A stretch of DNA of 47,506 nucleotides, from positions 1 through 47,506 of the forward strand of contig CAYFJO010000031.1 of the NCBI GenBank assembly GCA_964343305.1, written 5' to 3'. This document shows positions 9,497 through 17,618 of the stretch, piece after piece. The DNA comes from CAYFJO01 sp964343305 (lineage in GTDB: Bacteria > Planctomycetota > Planctomycetia > Pirellulales > Pirellulaceae). The notes below the pieces were generated by a model. It was not told the DNA's origin. It did not search any database and was given only the letters and a program-made list of their open reading frames with translations. The position numbers were made by a program, and so were the translations under genes. Numbering within the stretch: the stretch's first letter is position 1; each line of letters opens with the position of its first letter.

Positions 9497-9874
9497 TCAA
9501 TTTTTGGGTTTGATGAAAAGAACTTTATCGCGCTCAATCCAGCCTTTGCGGAGATCGACCAAGAACCATCCGTCGCTGTTTTTCTTCTGAAAGCGAACGG
9601 GCGACGTCGGACCAAACTGTTTGAAATCGTATTGCGCCCGAGTCTTGCCCATGTCCGTGGAAATAATAAAGCCGTTGTTGTAGGGCGATGCCGGTGCATA
9701 GTGGGCCGCGAGCATCACTTCGTCTTCGATGATCATGTTGGCAGACTCGTATTCCGGATCAAACAGCATCGTATGCTGGTTCTTGTCGCCCAGCGAAGAA
9801 ACAGATTGCTTATTATCAATGTAGAGGTGCCGTGTGCGTGAAGCAAGTTTGTCGCGTCTCCCGATGCGATGTCC
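9497..9874 (-). pseudogene. 3' remnant of a sialidase/BNR-repeat-like gene
   Basis: An open frame of 125 codons on the minus strand, closed upstream by TAG at 9875-9877. It contains an Asp-box-like motif 'STDMGKTRAQ' (S-x-D-x-G-x-T, with the usual Trp replaced by Arg) and an ending 'NSDGWFLVDLRKGWIERDKV' typical of the C-terminus of secreted planctomycete sialidase-like proteins. The N-terminal several hundred residues, including the catalytic Asp-box repeats, are missing. The break coincides with an intergenic repeat unit at 9882-9904. It ends 19 bp before the FAD oxidoreductase start and so was probably once the first gene of that operon. The family name is recognised from the motif and not verified by search. 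Confidence 0.55.
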
Positions 9875-9881
9875 CTAGATT

Positions 9882-9904
9882 TCCTCGCTCACGCTTCGGG
9901 TTAC
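9882..9904 (-). repeat. Third copy of the intergenic repeat unit
   Basis: Read on the minus strand this is TAACCCGAAGCGTGAGCGAG, closely related to the units at 1602-1623 and 1661-1683. It sits at the truncated 5' edge of the sialidase-like remnant and just upstream of folK. Confidence 0.5.
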
Positions 9905-9939
9905 AATTCGTTGGAAGTTTCTTTTCAGGTAGTCTGGCT

Positions 9940-10872
9940 ATGGCCCTTTGTCTAATTAGTGTCGGTGCGAACGCTGGCGAATCCGCAAAATCGGTCGGTA
10001 GTGCGATCGAGTTGCTTTCGTCGCATAAAGGGATCGATTGTTTTGTTGCAAGCCAGTACTTTGCGACAGATCCGATTGGCGGACCAGCAGGTCAACCAAA
10101 GTTTCTGAATGCAGCCGCGCAGTTTGAAACCGTTTTGTCTCCAGTTGAGGTGTTGCGTGTTCTCCAGAAGATCGAGAACAAACTTGGGCGTGAGCGAACA
10201 GAGCGATGGGGTCCCAGGACGATTGACTTGGATTTGCTTTTGTACGACGACGTGGTCTTGGAATCCGCGGAATTAATTCTTCCGCATCCAAGAATGGCGT
10301 TTCGGCGGTTTGTGTTAGAGCCATGTGCAGATATCGCCGCAGACATTCTTCACCCGATTGTCGGCTGGACGATCCAGCAGCTATTAGATCACATCAATAA
10401 CGCAGCATCCTACGTCGCTCTCACGGGCGCCCCTGGCACGGGTAAAACTCTGTTGGCGACGCGAGTGGCCGACGAATTGAGTGCTGAGTTGATAACGAGC
10501 GATGTATCCGAAGAGAAGGGCGAACTTGCGATCCTTGAATCGCGGGCAAAACGACTGGCGCGAAAGGACGGGGAAACACGGGTATTGATTAGCGACTTTT
10601 GGCTTGATCAGTCGCTGGCCTACGCACAAGATCAGAGCGGCAATGACAGGAACGAGACGGAGCAACAGTGCGTAGCAATTCAGCCTGACGTGATACAGCC
10701 CAAGTTGGTCGTGATGCTGACGAGCGACAAGGGCAATGAGATAGGTGAGTTCAATCGCCGCTTGATTCAACTCCTGACAAGACCTGGCCGTGGTCCGTAT
10801 TTGCTGCTGGCTGACGATGATCCGGATTGGGCATTCAAGGAAGTCGTCGCTGCAATCCAAGCCATGCAGTAG
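9940..10872 (+). CDS. folK: Bifunctional-looking HPPK (FolK) fused to a P-loop kinase-like domain
   Basis: A 310-residue protein. Residues 1-155 are 6-hydroxymethyl-7,8-dihydropterin pyrophosphokinase: 'LISVGANAGES' (the usual LGSNLGD block), 'RERTERWGPRTIDLDLLLY', and 'LPHPRMAFRRFVLEP'. This enzyme makes the pyrophosphate ester used by dihydropteroate synthase in folate synthesis. From about residue 163 a second domain starts with a Walker A motif GAPGTGKT, followed by 'RVLISDFWLDQSLAYAQ' and 'PKLVVMLTSD', resembling the deoxynucleoside-kinase / NMP-kinase fold. HPPK is normally about 160 residues, so this is a genuine fusion. The ATG at 9940 is chosen because upstream residues overlap repeat DNA and lack homology. 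Substrate of the second domain unknown. Confidence 0.85.
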   Translation: MALCLISVGANAGESAKSVGSAIELLSSHKGIDCFVASQYFATDPIGGPAGQPKFLNAAAQFETVLSPVEVLRVLQKIENKLGRERTERWGPRTIDLDLLLYDDVVLESAELILPHPRMAFRRFVLEPCADIAADILHPIVGWTIQQLLDHINNAASYVALTGAPGTGKTLLATRVADELSAELITSDVSEEKGELAILESRAKRLARKDGETRVLISDFWLDQSLAYAQDQSGNDRNETEQQCVAIQPDVIQPKLVVMLTSDKGNEIGEFNRRLIQLLTRPGRGPYLLLADDDPDWAFKEVVAAIQAMQ

Positions 10873-10900
10873 CCGGGCAGCCAGCCAGCAAGGAACGCTG

Positions 10901-13354
10901 CTAACGCCGAATCGGCATGTGGGTGCCTCGCAGTGCCCATTCGACATGATTGCGAAGCCCGGCATCCCACAACGCCATCAACACTTCGGGCATCAACTCC
11001 AGCACAGGTTCGTCACGACGATCTTGCAAAATGCGAATCGCGTGGCGAAATTCGTCTTCGTTTTTGGCAAACATCCAAGTGGCCAATAAATCTAAGCTGT
11101 CCTCGTCCAAATCTCGCACGACTTCCGCTGCTTGGGCAACGCACCGTCCGATCAAATGATCGCGAGCCAGCAGCAATTCGAAATCATTTTGAAAATCTGC
11201 GATCACCAGCCGCTCAAGACCTCGCTGGGCAAACGTGGCGGCGGCTTGTTTGTTCACAAATTCAAGCAGGCGGGCCACAGTGAGATGACACAACGGGCCG
11301 CTATCTCCGTTTTCGTAAAGCTGAGATAACTCGCGGCTCGCGTATTTCGATTTTCTCAGCACGACAAACGCCACTTCGCGCGCCGTCGTCCACGGCCAAC
11401 TTTCTCGCGGAAAGATCTCGTCCACGTTCTGCAACACAATAATGGCACCGATCTTTACATAGTTCGTGACGGCACCCTTAAGCTCATCACCTCCGTTTAA
11501 CTGAAAACGATTCGTGTCTTTGTTCTTCTTCGGCGACGTGATCCAATCATCCCAGGGCTGCAGAACTCCGCCATTGGCCAGCTTGCCCAGCAAGTGCCGA
11601 TACTTGTTGATCGCCTTCACCTTCTCGGCATACTTGCCCAACGACGCGAAACGCTCCCACAAAAAGTCATCGGTCAACACGAACCCAAACGTCGAACCGT
11701 ATGGCCGATCCGACCGATACACATTCGGATACTCGGCACTCTCTGCCTTCATCTTGTTTAACCGCTCTTCGTAAAAGCCGATTTTGGTGGTGAGCAATAC
11801 CTCCACCCGCTCCGTTTTCTTGTCGTCCGCGATGTGCTGGTAACTGATCAGCCGGCCCGTTTTCAAATCGATGCGTGTCACTGAATCGTCGGTTGTCTTT
11901 CTCAATTCATTGCCGTCACGCACCAGTTCTTGCTCATCATCGTTGGCGATCGAAACGAAGAAAGCCGGCTCCAGTCGCGTGACTAATTCAAATGCAGGCG
12001 GCGGGCCGTCGCCTTTAAATGACGAGTGCCCCAGGCCGATGTTCATTCTGAACTTGTTTTCCCATTCCGGCACATCATCCAGCGACAAGTCGAACTGGGT
12101 ATATGCCCTAGCGCGGAGCGGGGGTGTGACAAACTTTCGCTTTTGGTCGGCGGAATACACGGCAATCGATTCCGGCGACAGGACGGCCAGATACGTCATC
12201 GGCTTGCTTGGATCGTTGTCTTTTCGAAAGCCCAGAAACGCCCCACGGCGCGGAGAAACAACGAACTCAAACCAGATCGACTCGAAATTGAGTTGCACGA
12301 CCAAATCGTATTCTTGTTCATTGAATCGGTTCATCCACTTGCGGCATTTGAGAAGGGCAAGTTCGTCATCCGAGAATGGTTCATTCACTTTTGGACCATC
12401 CGCGTTCTCGACCAGCCGAATTTTGAGATTCACGCCGTTCTGGTCGGCCGCCGGAATCGTCGAAACGTCAAAATCGACGAATCGACCGCATTCCCACAAC
12501 TCACGCTCGATGCGGATTCGCTCTCCGCGGCTCAAAACAGTACCCTCATTGATTTTTAGAAACTTCAGTAGATCTTCACGCGAGTTTTTTCGGTTGCCCA
12601 CGATCTCAATTTGTCGGGCGATCGCCGATGCACCTTCATCGGTGATTCGAACGACGAGATAGGCCGTGGAAGTATTCTCGACTGGAACAATGTCGAAGTG
12701 GAACTCGGCAAACTCGAAGCCGATATCCTTGAATGCCGATTTGATTTCGTCGCGCAGTTTCAATTTCGTCTCTTCATCGAACGGAGCCGGACGGGATCGT
12801 TTCCACACCGGCTCTTTCAAATTGACTTGCGAACCATTCTTGTCGACCCATTTGGTCGTAGCTTCATCTTGCTGGTCGCTGAACCCCGCGGCTATTGCAT
12901 CGGCGGGAGGAAACTTGTTTTCGAGTCGCTTGATCAGAACTTTGCCGTCGATCCGTGCCGCGCCAGTTGTGTTGGCCGCGACAACACGAACATCGCCTTG
13001 CTGATAGCGTGGCCCCTCAACAATGGAAATGTGGATCTTTTCATGATCGCGATCGATGTCCACCGAGACCTTGGTGTTTGGAAAACCACTGTGATGGTAG
13101 CCCGCCAGAATGCGACGCTGAAGAACTTCGAGATACTTCTCGACCGGCGCGGATGGGTGCGCGGCAAGAATCACGTCAAAATCCTGTCGCAATTCATCAC
13201 GAATCTGCTCCGGCGGACAAATCTTGACACCGTGAAAGACAAGACATTGCGGGTCACCCAATCTGCCGACAAGTTCGTTCGTTTGCGCGACGCTTGGGAG
13301 GGAGCTTGTGGTAACAAGAGAAAACACAAACAGGAATTGAAGTAGGGTCTTCAT
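10901..13354 (-). CDS. Secreted POTRA-domain protein without a visible beta-barrel
   Basis: An 817-residue protein with a Sec signal peptide (MKTLLQFLFVFSLVTTSSLP, cleavage near SVAQ). There are at least two POTRA-like segments: about 85-150 ('YHHSGFPNTKVSVDIDRDHE', 'IKRLENKFPP') and about 240-320 ('RQIEIVGNRKNSREDLLKF', 'GERIRIERELWECGRFVDF'), as in BamA/TamA-type outer-membrane assembly factors. The remaining 500 residues are soluble, charged and helical toward the C-terminus, with no beta-barrel pattern or terminal aromatic residue. It may be a periplasmic partner of an envelope-assembly machine, or only share the fold. The ATG at 13354 follows a GAAGGA ribosome binding site about 10 bp upstream; a TTG at 13372 is less likely. 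Confidence 0.7.
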   Translation of the reverse strand: MKTLLQFLFVFSLVTTSSLPSVAQTNELVGRLGDPQCLVFHGVKICPPEQIRDELRQDFDVILAAHPSAPVEKYLEVLQRRILAGYHHSGFPNTKVSVDIDRDHEKIHISIVEGPRYQQGDVRVVAANTTGAARIDGKVLIKRLENKFPPADAIAAGFSDQQDEATTKWVDKNGSQVNLKEPVWKRSRPAPFDEETKLKLRDEIKSAFKDIGFEFAEFHFDIVPVENTSTAYLVVRITDEGASAIARQIEIVGNRKNSREDLLKFLKINEGTVLSRGERIRIERELWECGRFVDFDVSTIPAADQNGVNLKIRLVENADGPKVNEPFSDDELALLKCRKWMNRFNEQEYDLVVQLNFESIWFEFVVSPRRGAFLGFRKDNDPSKPMTYLAVLSPESIAVYSADQKRKFVTPPLRARAYTQFDLSLDDVPEWENKFRMNIGLGHSSFKGDGPPPAFELVTRLEPAFFVSIANDDEQELVRDGNELRKTTDDSVTRIDLKTGRLISYQHIADDKKTERVEVLLTTKIGFYEERLNKMKAESAEYPNVYRSDRPYGSTFGFVLTDDFLWERFASLGKYAEKVKAINKYRHLLGKLANGGVLQPWDDWITSPKKNKDTNRFQLNGGDELKGAVTNYVKIGAIIVLQNVDEIFPRESWPWTTAREVAFVVLRKSKYASRELSQLYENGDSGPLCHLTVARLLEFVNKQAAATFAQRGLERLVIADFQNDFELLLARDHLIGRCVAQAAEVVRDLDEDSLDLLATWMFAKNEDEFRHAIRILQDRRDEPVLELMPEVLMALWDAGLRNHVEWALRGTHMPIRR

Positions 13355-13492
13355 TGTCGTCGAATCCTTCAAAGGTTTTTTTATCCGCTGGGAGACAATT
13401 TATCTCACGTGGTCGATTTGAGACAATGTCAATGAATCAGGTCACCTCGCCCAAAAACCGTGATCGCGGTAGAATTCGCTTGGTTGGCATCG

Positions 13493-14356
13493 ATGAAAAT
13501 ATCCACGAAAACGCCGCGGCTGGTAGAATCTTGCGACGAAATACGTGAGGCGGTTGGGCATGCGCGACTGGCCGGCGAAACAATCGGCGTTGTGCCAACG
13601 ATGGGTGCCTTGCACGAGGGGCACTTGAGCCTGGTTCGAACTGCCAGAGAAGATTGCACGTTCAATGTGACCACCATCTTCGTAAATCCGGCTCAGTTTG
13701 GTCCGAATGAAGATCTGGCCCAGTATCCGCGGACATTTGAAGCCGATCTCGATGCGCTGGCCCAGTACGATGTTGATCTCGTCTTTCTGCCGAGTGTCGA
13801 AGAGATGTACCCGGACGGGTTCTCGACGTTTGTCGACCCGCCCGACGTCGCGAGCCCGTTGGAAGGCCAGTGCCGTCCCGGCCACTTTCGGGGCGTCGCG
13901 ACAGTCGTGCTAAAACTTCTTACCGCCGTGCCAGCAGATCGGGCGTATTTCGGTGAGAAAGATTACCAGCAACTGCTCGTGATTCGCAAAATGGTTGCCG
14001 ATCTCAACTTGCCCGTCACGGTCTGCCCATGCCCGATCGTGCGAGAAGTCGATGGGCTGGCACTCAGTTCCCGAAACACGTACCTCAGCGGTGAGGAGCG
14101 GCAACAAGGGTTGGCACTTTCGCGCAGCCTGCGCGTTGCTGACGAACTCGTCCAGAGCGGTGAACGTAATGCCAATATGGTTCGATCGGCCATGCGACAC
14201 GAGTTGGATGAAGCCGGTGTCATGGAAGTCGATTACATTGCGATTGCGGACATGGATACGTTGCACCCCGTCGAGTTGATCGACCGGCCCTGCCGCGCGT
14301 TAGTCGCGGCACGTGTCGGCCAAACTCGTTTGATCGATAACTGTCAAATTGGATGA
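13493..14356 (+). CDS. panC: Pantothenate synthetase
   Basis: 287 residues, the normal PanC length. It joins pantoate and beta-alanine with ATP to make pantothenate for coenzyme A. Visible motifs: 'VVPTMGALHEGHLSL' (HxGH nucleotidylyl-transferase motif), 'FVNPAQFGPNEDLAQYPR', 'CRPGHFRGVATVV' (the pantoate-binding region), 'YFGEKDYQQLLVIRKMV', and 'REVDGLALSSRNTYL'. All key blocks are intact, so the enzyme should be active in the cytoplasm. The start is the ATG at 13493; an in-frame GTG at 13460 would add eleven residues without homology. The lgt gene follows after 6 bp, suggesting an operon. Confidence 0.96.
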   Translation: MKISTKTPRLVESCDEIREAVGHARLAGETIGVVPTMGALHEGHLSLVRTAREDCTFNVTTIFVNPAQFGPNEDLAQYPRTFEADLDALAQYDVDLVFLPSVEEMYPDGFSTFVDPPDVASPLEGQCRPGHFRGVATVVLKLLTAVPADRAYFGEKDYQQLLVIRKMVADLNLPVTVCPCPIVREVDGLALSSRNTYLSGEERQQGLALSRSLRVADELVQSGERNANMVRSAMRHELDEAGVMEVDYIAIADMDTLHPVELIDRPCRALVAARVGQTRLIDNCQIG

Positions 14357-14362
14357 CGTTCT

Positions 14363-15745
14363 GTGCGCCGTACTCTGTTTTATGTCCCTCATGAGTTTTT
14401 TGACCTGAATGGCTTGGGCTTTGGCTGGCTATTGATCGGCTGGATTGTCTTTAGCATCTGCCTAATTGTTTGGTTGATTCGACAACAGGGTTGGAATCGA
14501 GACACGAGGAGCTATCTGCCCGTGTTGATTCTTGTTGGCATCGTCTTCTGGCTACTGCTGCCGATGATGGAATTGAAAGCTGCGGATGAATCGATAGTCG
14601 GGCTGGCAATTCGCGGCTATGGGACGATGGTCATGATCGGCGTCATCGGCGGCGTTAGCATGGCGTGTTTTCGGGCGAGGCGAATGGGCATCGATCCGGA
14701 ACACATCCTCTCGCTGGCATTTTTCGTTTTTATCGGAGGGATCATTGGCGCGAGAGGTTTTTATGTGCTTCAGAAGTCGCCGCAATTCTTTTTGTTCGAC
14801 CAAGCCGGGAATTTCTTGCTGTGGGAATCTGTCAAGGCAATCTTCAACGTGACGGAAGGCGGGTTGGTCGTCTATGGATCACTGATCGGCGCGGGACTGG
14901 CGGGCGTGGTGTTTCTTTGGCGAAAAAAATTGCCGGTGCTCGCTGTCGCCGACCTCATCGCACCAAGTTTGCTGGTCGGTTTGGCCATCGGCCGCCTGGG
15001 ATGTGTTTTGAACGGCTGTTGCTTTGGCGGCGTGTGCGACGCGGGAAGTCCGTTCCCATCGATTCAATTTCCACGCGACGTCTCGCCGACGTTGCACTCC
15101 ATGTTGCCGGCCGAGTTGCGAGAGAATAGTCCACCTTATTTTCACCAGCGGCATGCCGGCCTGTTGCACGGCATTCGGATCGACGCAGGCGAAGATTCGA
15201 AACCGGTCGTCGGCTATGTGGACAAGGCGATCGTCAAGAATGTACTGGGTAGCGGCGATCAACTTGAGGTAGGTGACGAAATCGTTGCGATCGGCAACGG
15301 TCTCGGTAACCTTGGCGACAAAGAGGTTGCTTCATTCGCCGCCGCTCGTCGCGCGATGGGCAGTACGACGCGGGACTTGGCCATCGGATCGATTGTCACG
15401 GTGAAGACCGCCGACGGCAAACACATTTCGTGGAACATCGGCAAATTGCCAGCCTATTCCAAGCCCGTGCATCCCACGCAAATCTACAGTGCCATTAACG
15501 CGGGATTGCTGGCGGCGTTTTTGTGGTTTTACTATCCACTGCGGCGGCGCGATGGCGAGCTGTTCGCGCTGCTTCTGATAATCTACGCTGTTGGCCGGTC
15601 GCTGCTGGAATTGATTCGCGACGATGAAGGCGGGCAGTTTGGGACCGCACTCACGATTTCGCAGTGGGTCAGCATTTGCGGATTCGTTTTTGGTGTAATC
15701 CTTCTGATATGCATTTGCCGGAAACCCGCTGACAAGGCTCTTTAA
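14363..15745 (+). CDS. lgt: Prolipoprotein diacylglyceryl transferase with a PDZ-like insertion
   Basis: A 460-residue membrane protein, well over the 260-300 residues usual for Lgt. It has several transmembrane helices with the Lgt signature blocks: 'IRGYGTMVMIG' (about 83-93), 'FIGGIIGARGFYV' (about 123-135), 'GGLVVYGSLIGAGLAG' (about 166-181), 'GRLGCVLNGCCFGG' (210-223) and 'PVHPTQIYSAINAG' (about 368-381). Lgt moves diacylglycerol from phosphatidylglycerol to the lipobox cysteine of prolipoproteins. Between the signature block and the C-terminal helices lie about 110 extra residues (255-365) containing a PDZ-like core 'GDQLEVGDEIVAIGN'. The start is the GTG at 14363, 6 bp after panC; no in-frame ATG precedes the first helix. 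Confidence 0.88.
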   Translation: MRRTLFYVPHEFFDLNGLGFGWLLIGWIVFSICLIVWLIRQQGWNRDTRSYLPVLILVGIVFWLLLPMMELKAADESIVGLAIRGYGTMVMIGVIGGVSMACFRARRMGIDPEHILSLAFFVFIGGIIGARGFYVLQKSPQFFLFDQAGNFLLWESVKAIFNVTEGGLVVYGSLIGAGLAGVVFLWRKKLPVLAVADLIAPSLLVGLAIGRLGCVLNGCCFGGVCDAGSPFPSIQFPRDVSPTLHSMLPAELRENSPPYFHQRHAGLLHGIRIDAGEDSKPVVGYVDKAIVKNVLGSGDQLEVGDEIVAIGNGLGNLGDKEVASFAAARRAMGSTTRDLAIGSIVTVKTADGKHISWNIGKLPAYSKPVHPTQIYSAINAGLLAAFLWFYYPLRRRDGELFALLLIIYAVGRSLLELIRDDEGGQFGTALTISQWVSICGFVFGVILLICICRKPADKAL

Positions 15746-16087
15746 GGCGAGCGGCAGAAGAGGATTTACCGTAGTGGAATTCGGCAGAATTCCTTTTCAG
15801 AGGGAAGGAACTCTGGCGAGTTCCGCTATCGTGTCCTGTTTAACTTGGGGGAGGTGGATTGGAAGACATGACGTTACCAGAAACCTTCCATTGGAACCCG
15901 GTGGGTGTCGTGCAAGACGTTTTTTGCATCTTCTGGCGGCGTCACCAGCGAGGCGATTTTCACATTCAAAATCGCTCTCATCTTTGGCGCATCCTCATCG
16001 GCATTACGCGCCTCGTCACGCGCCTCGTCACGCGCAATGTGATCAAGCGACAATGCCGCCAGCGACGGGACTATCGTCGCGCGGCAA
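15746..16087. other. 342-bp intergenic region, partly gene debris
   Basis: It contains the REP-like pair (15771-15830). From about 15885 onward one frame is open up to a TGA at 16040-16042 and is in phase with the downstream PD40 fragment, so it may be the degraded 5' part of that gene. A 12-bp unit ACGCGCCTCGTC is repeated twice plus a half at 16006-16035. Confidence 0.4.
15771..15830. repeat. REP/BIME-like pair of GTAG-headed hairpins
   Basis: Two perfect 7-bp hairpins in opposite orientation: GGAATTC (15776-15782) loop GGCA, GAATTCC (15787-15793); and GGAACTC (15807-15813) loop TGGC, GAGTTCC (15818-15824). The first is preceded by GTAG (15771-15774); the second, read on the minus strand, is preceded by GATAG. 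This head-plus-palindrome layout is that of REP elements mobilised by RAYT transposases, arranged as a BIME. The first hairpin is followed by TTTTC and may double as a terminator for panC-lgt. Confidence 0.6.
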
Positions 16088-16511
16088 ATGAGACGTGTGC
16101 TGGCGTATTCAACCAATGAGTACAATCGAGAGCGTCTGGGCGAGATCGTGTTGTACGATCGAGACGCTGGACAGCGCGTTGACCTGCCAAATCTAAACTC
16201 GGCGTCGATGGATACCGAGCCGGCAATCAGACACAACGGCCGCTTCATCGCGTTTGTCACAGACCGGCCTGGCGGCGAAGGCGCGCGAGACATTGGTTTG
16301 TACGACCGGCACACATCGCAATTGGTTCCACTACCCGGATTGAACTCCGTCGGCCAAAAGCAGTCCCCATCGATCAGTTCGGACGGACGTTGCATCGCGT
16401 TTGTCTCCGAACGCTTGGAGGGCGAAGGCGAGCGTGACATTTACGTGTACGATCGCGAGACCGAAGTACTGTTTTCATTGCCCGGCCTGAACGCGACTCG
16501 AAGTTGGGCAG

Positions 16512-16525
<14 letters not shown>
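16088..16525 (+). pseudogene. Truncated TolB-like PD40 beta-propeller fragment
   Basis: A 145-codon fragment with at least three PD40 repeats: 'GEIVLYDRDAGQRVDLPNLN', 'RDIGLYDRHTSQLVPLPGLN' and 'RDIYVYDRETEVLFSLPGLN', separated by 'DGR.IAFV.(D/E)R' strands. Full-length relatives are secreted or lipoprotein propellers with a signal peptide and more blades. Here the 5' part is cut by an in-frame stop at 16040-16042, and homology ends abruptly near 16490, where integrase-like coding begins in another frame. The last few residues (SWAVATW) are read through from the integrase DNA. Probably non-functional. Confidence 0.6.
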
Positions 16526-17300
<775 letters not shown>

Positions 17301-17318
17301 TCGCTGATCGCTCAAGAG

Positions 17319-17392
17319 TGGGCGTACATGGATTCGAACCATGGACCTCGTCGTTATCAGCGACGCGCTCTAACCAACTGAGCTATACGCCC
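17319..17392 (-). tRNA. tRNA-Ile (anticodon GAT)
   Basis: 74 bases on the minus strand. Acceptor GGGCGTA pairs with TACGCCC, discriminator A; the anticodon stem-loop CGTCGCTGATAACGACG carries GAT; the T-arm is CATGGTTCGAATCCATG. It is transcribed ahead of tRNA-Ala with a 22-bp spacer. The pair is usually found inside rRNA operons, but no rRNA gene is present here. Confidence 0.95.
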
Positions 17393-17618
17393 TTGTGATC
17401 GTATCCTGCGTTCCAATCCGTGATTGCAAGTTGCTGTTTTCAAATCGAACTAAGTATTTTAGGTTGAGCGGCCGTTATGTCAAACGGGGCCTAAAACCGC
17501 CATAACCGGAGCTTTTTAGCCGAATTGATGATGGTCATTGCCGCAGGTAGCCGATCATTACTTCGTAGGTCTGTATTCTGACACATCAACTGATTTGTGG
17601 ACAAGAGGACTGAATTCG

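Noticed and set aside
13392..13427. Direct repeat GAGACAAT (two copies 28 bp apart) between divergent POTRA and panC genes
   Set aside because: 8 bp is too short to claim an operator without conservation data.
16006..16035. Tandem 12-bp repeat (two and a half copies)
   Set aside because: Too short and few for a CRISPR or VNTR claim; no spacers.
15874..16440. 188-codon open frame on the minus strand
   Set aside because: Antisense of the PD40 repeats; the repeated residues simply mirror the propeller repeats.
17457..17509. Inverted repeats TTTTAGG/CCTAAAA and CCGTTATG/CATAACCGG upstream of the tRNAs
   Set aside because: Short and overlapping in a non-nested way; no convincing terminator or operator.
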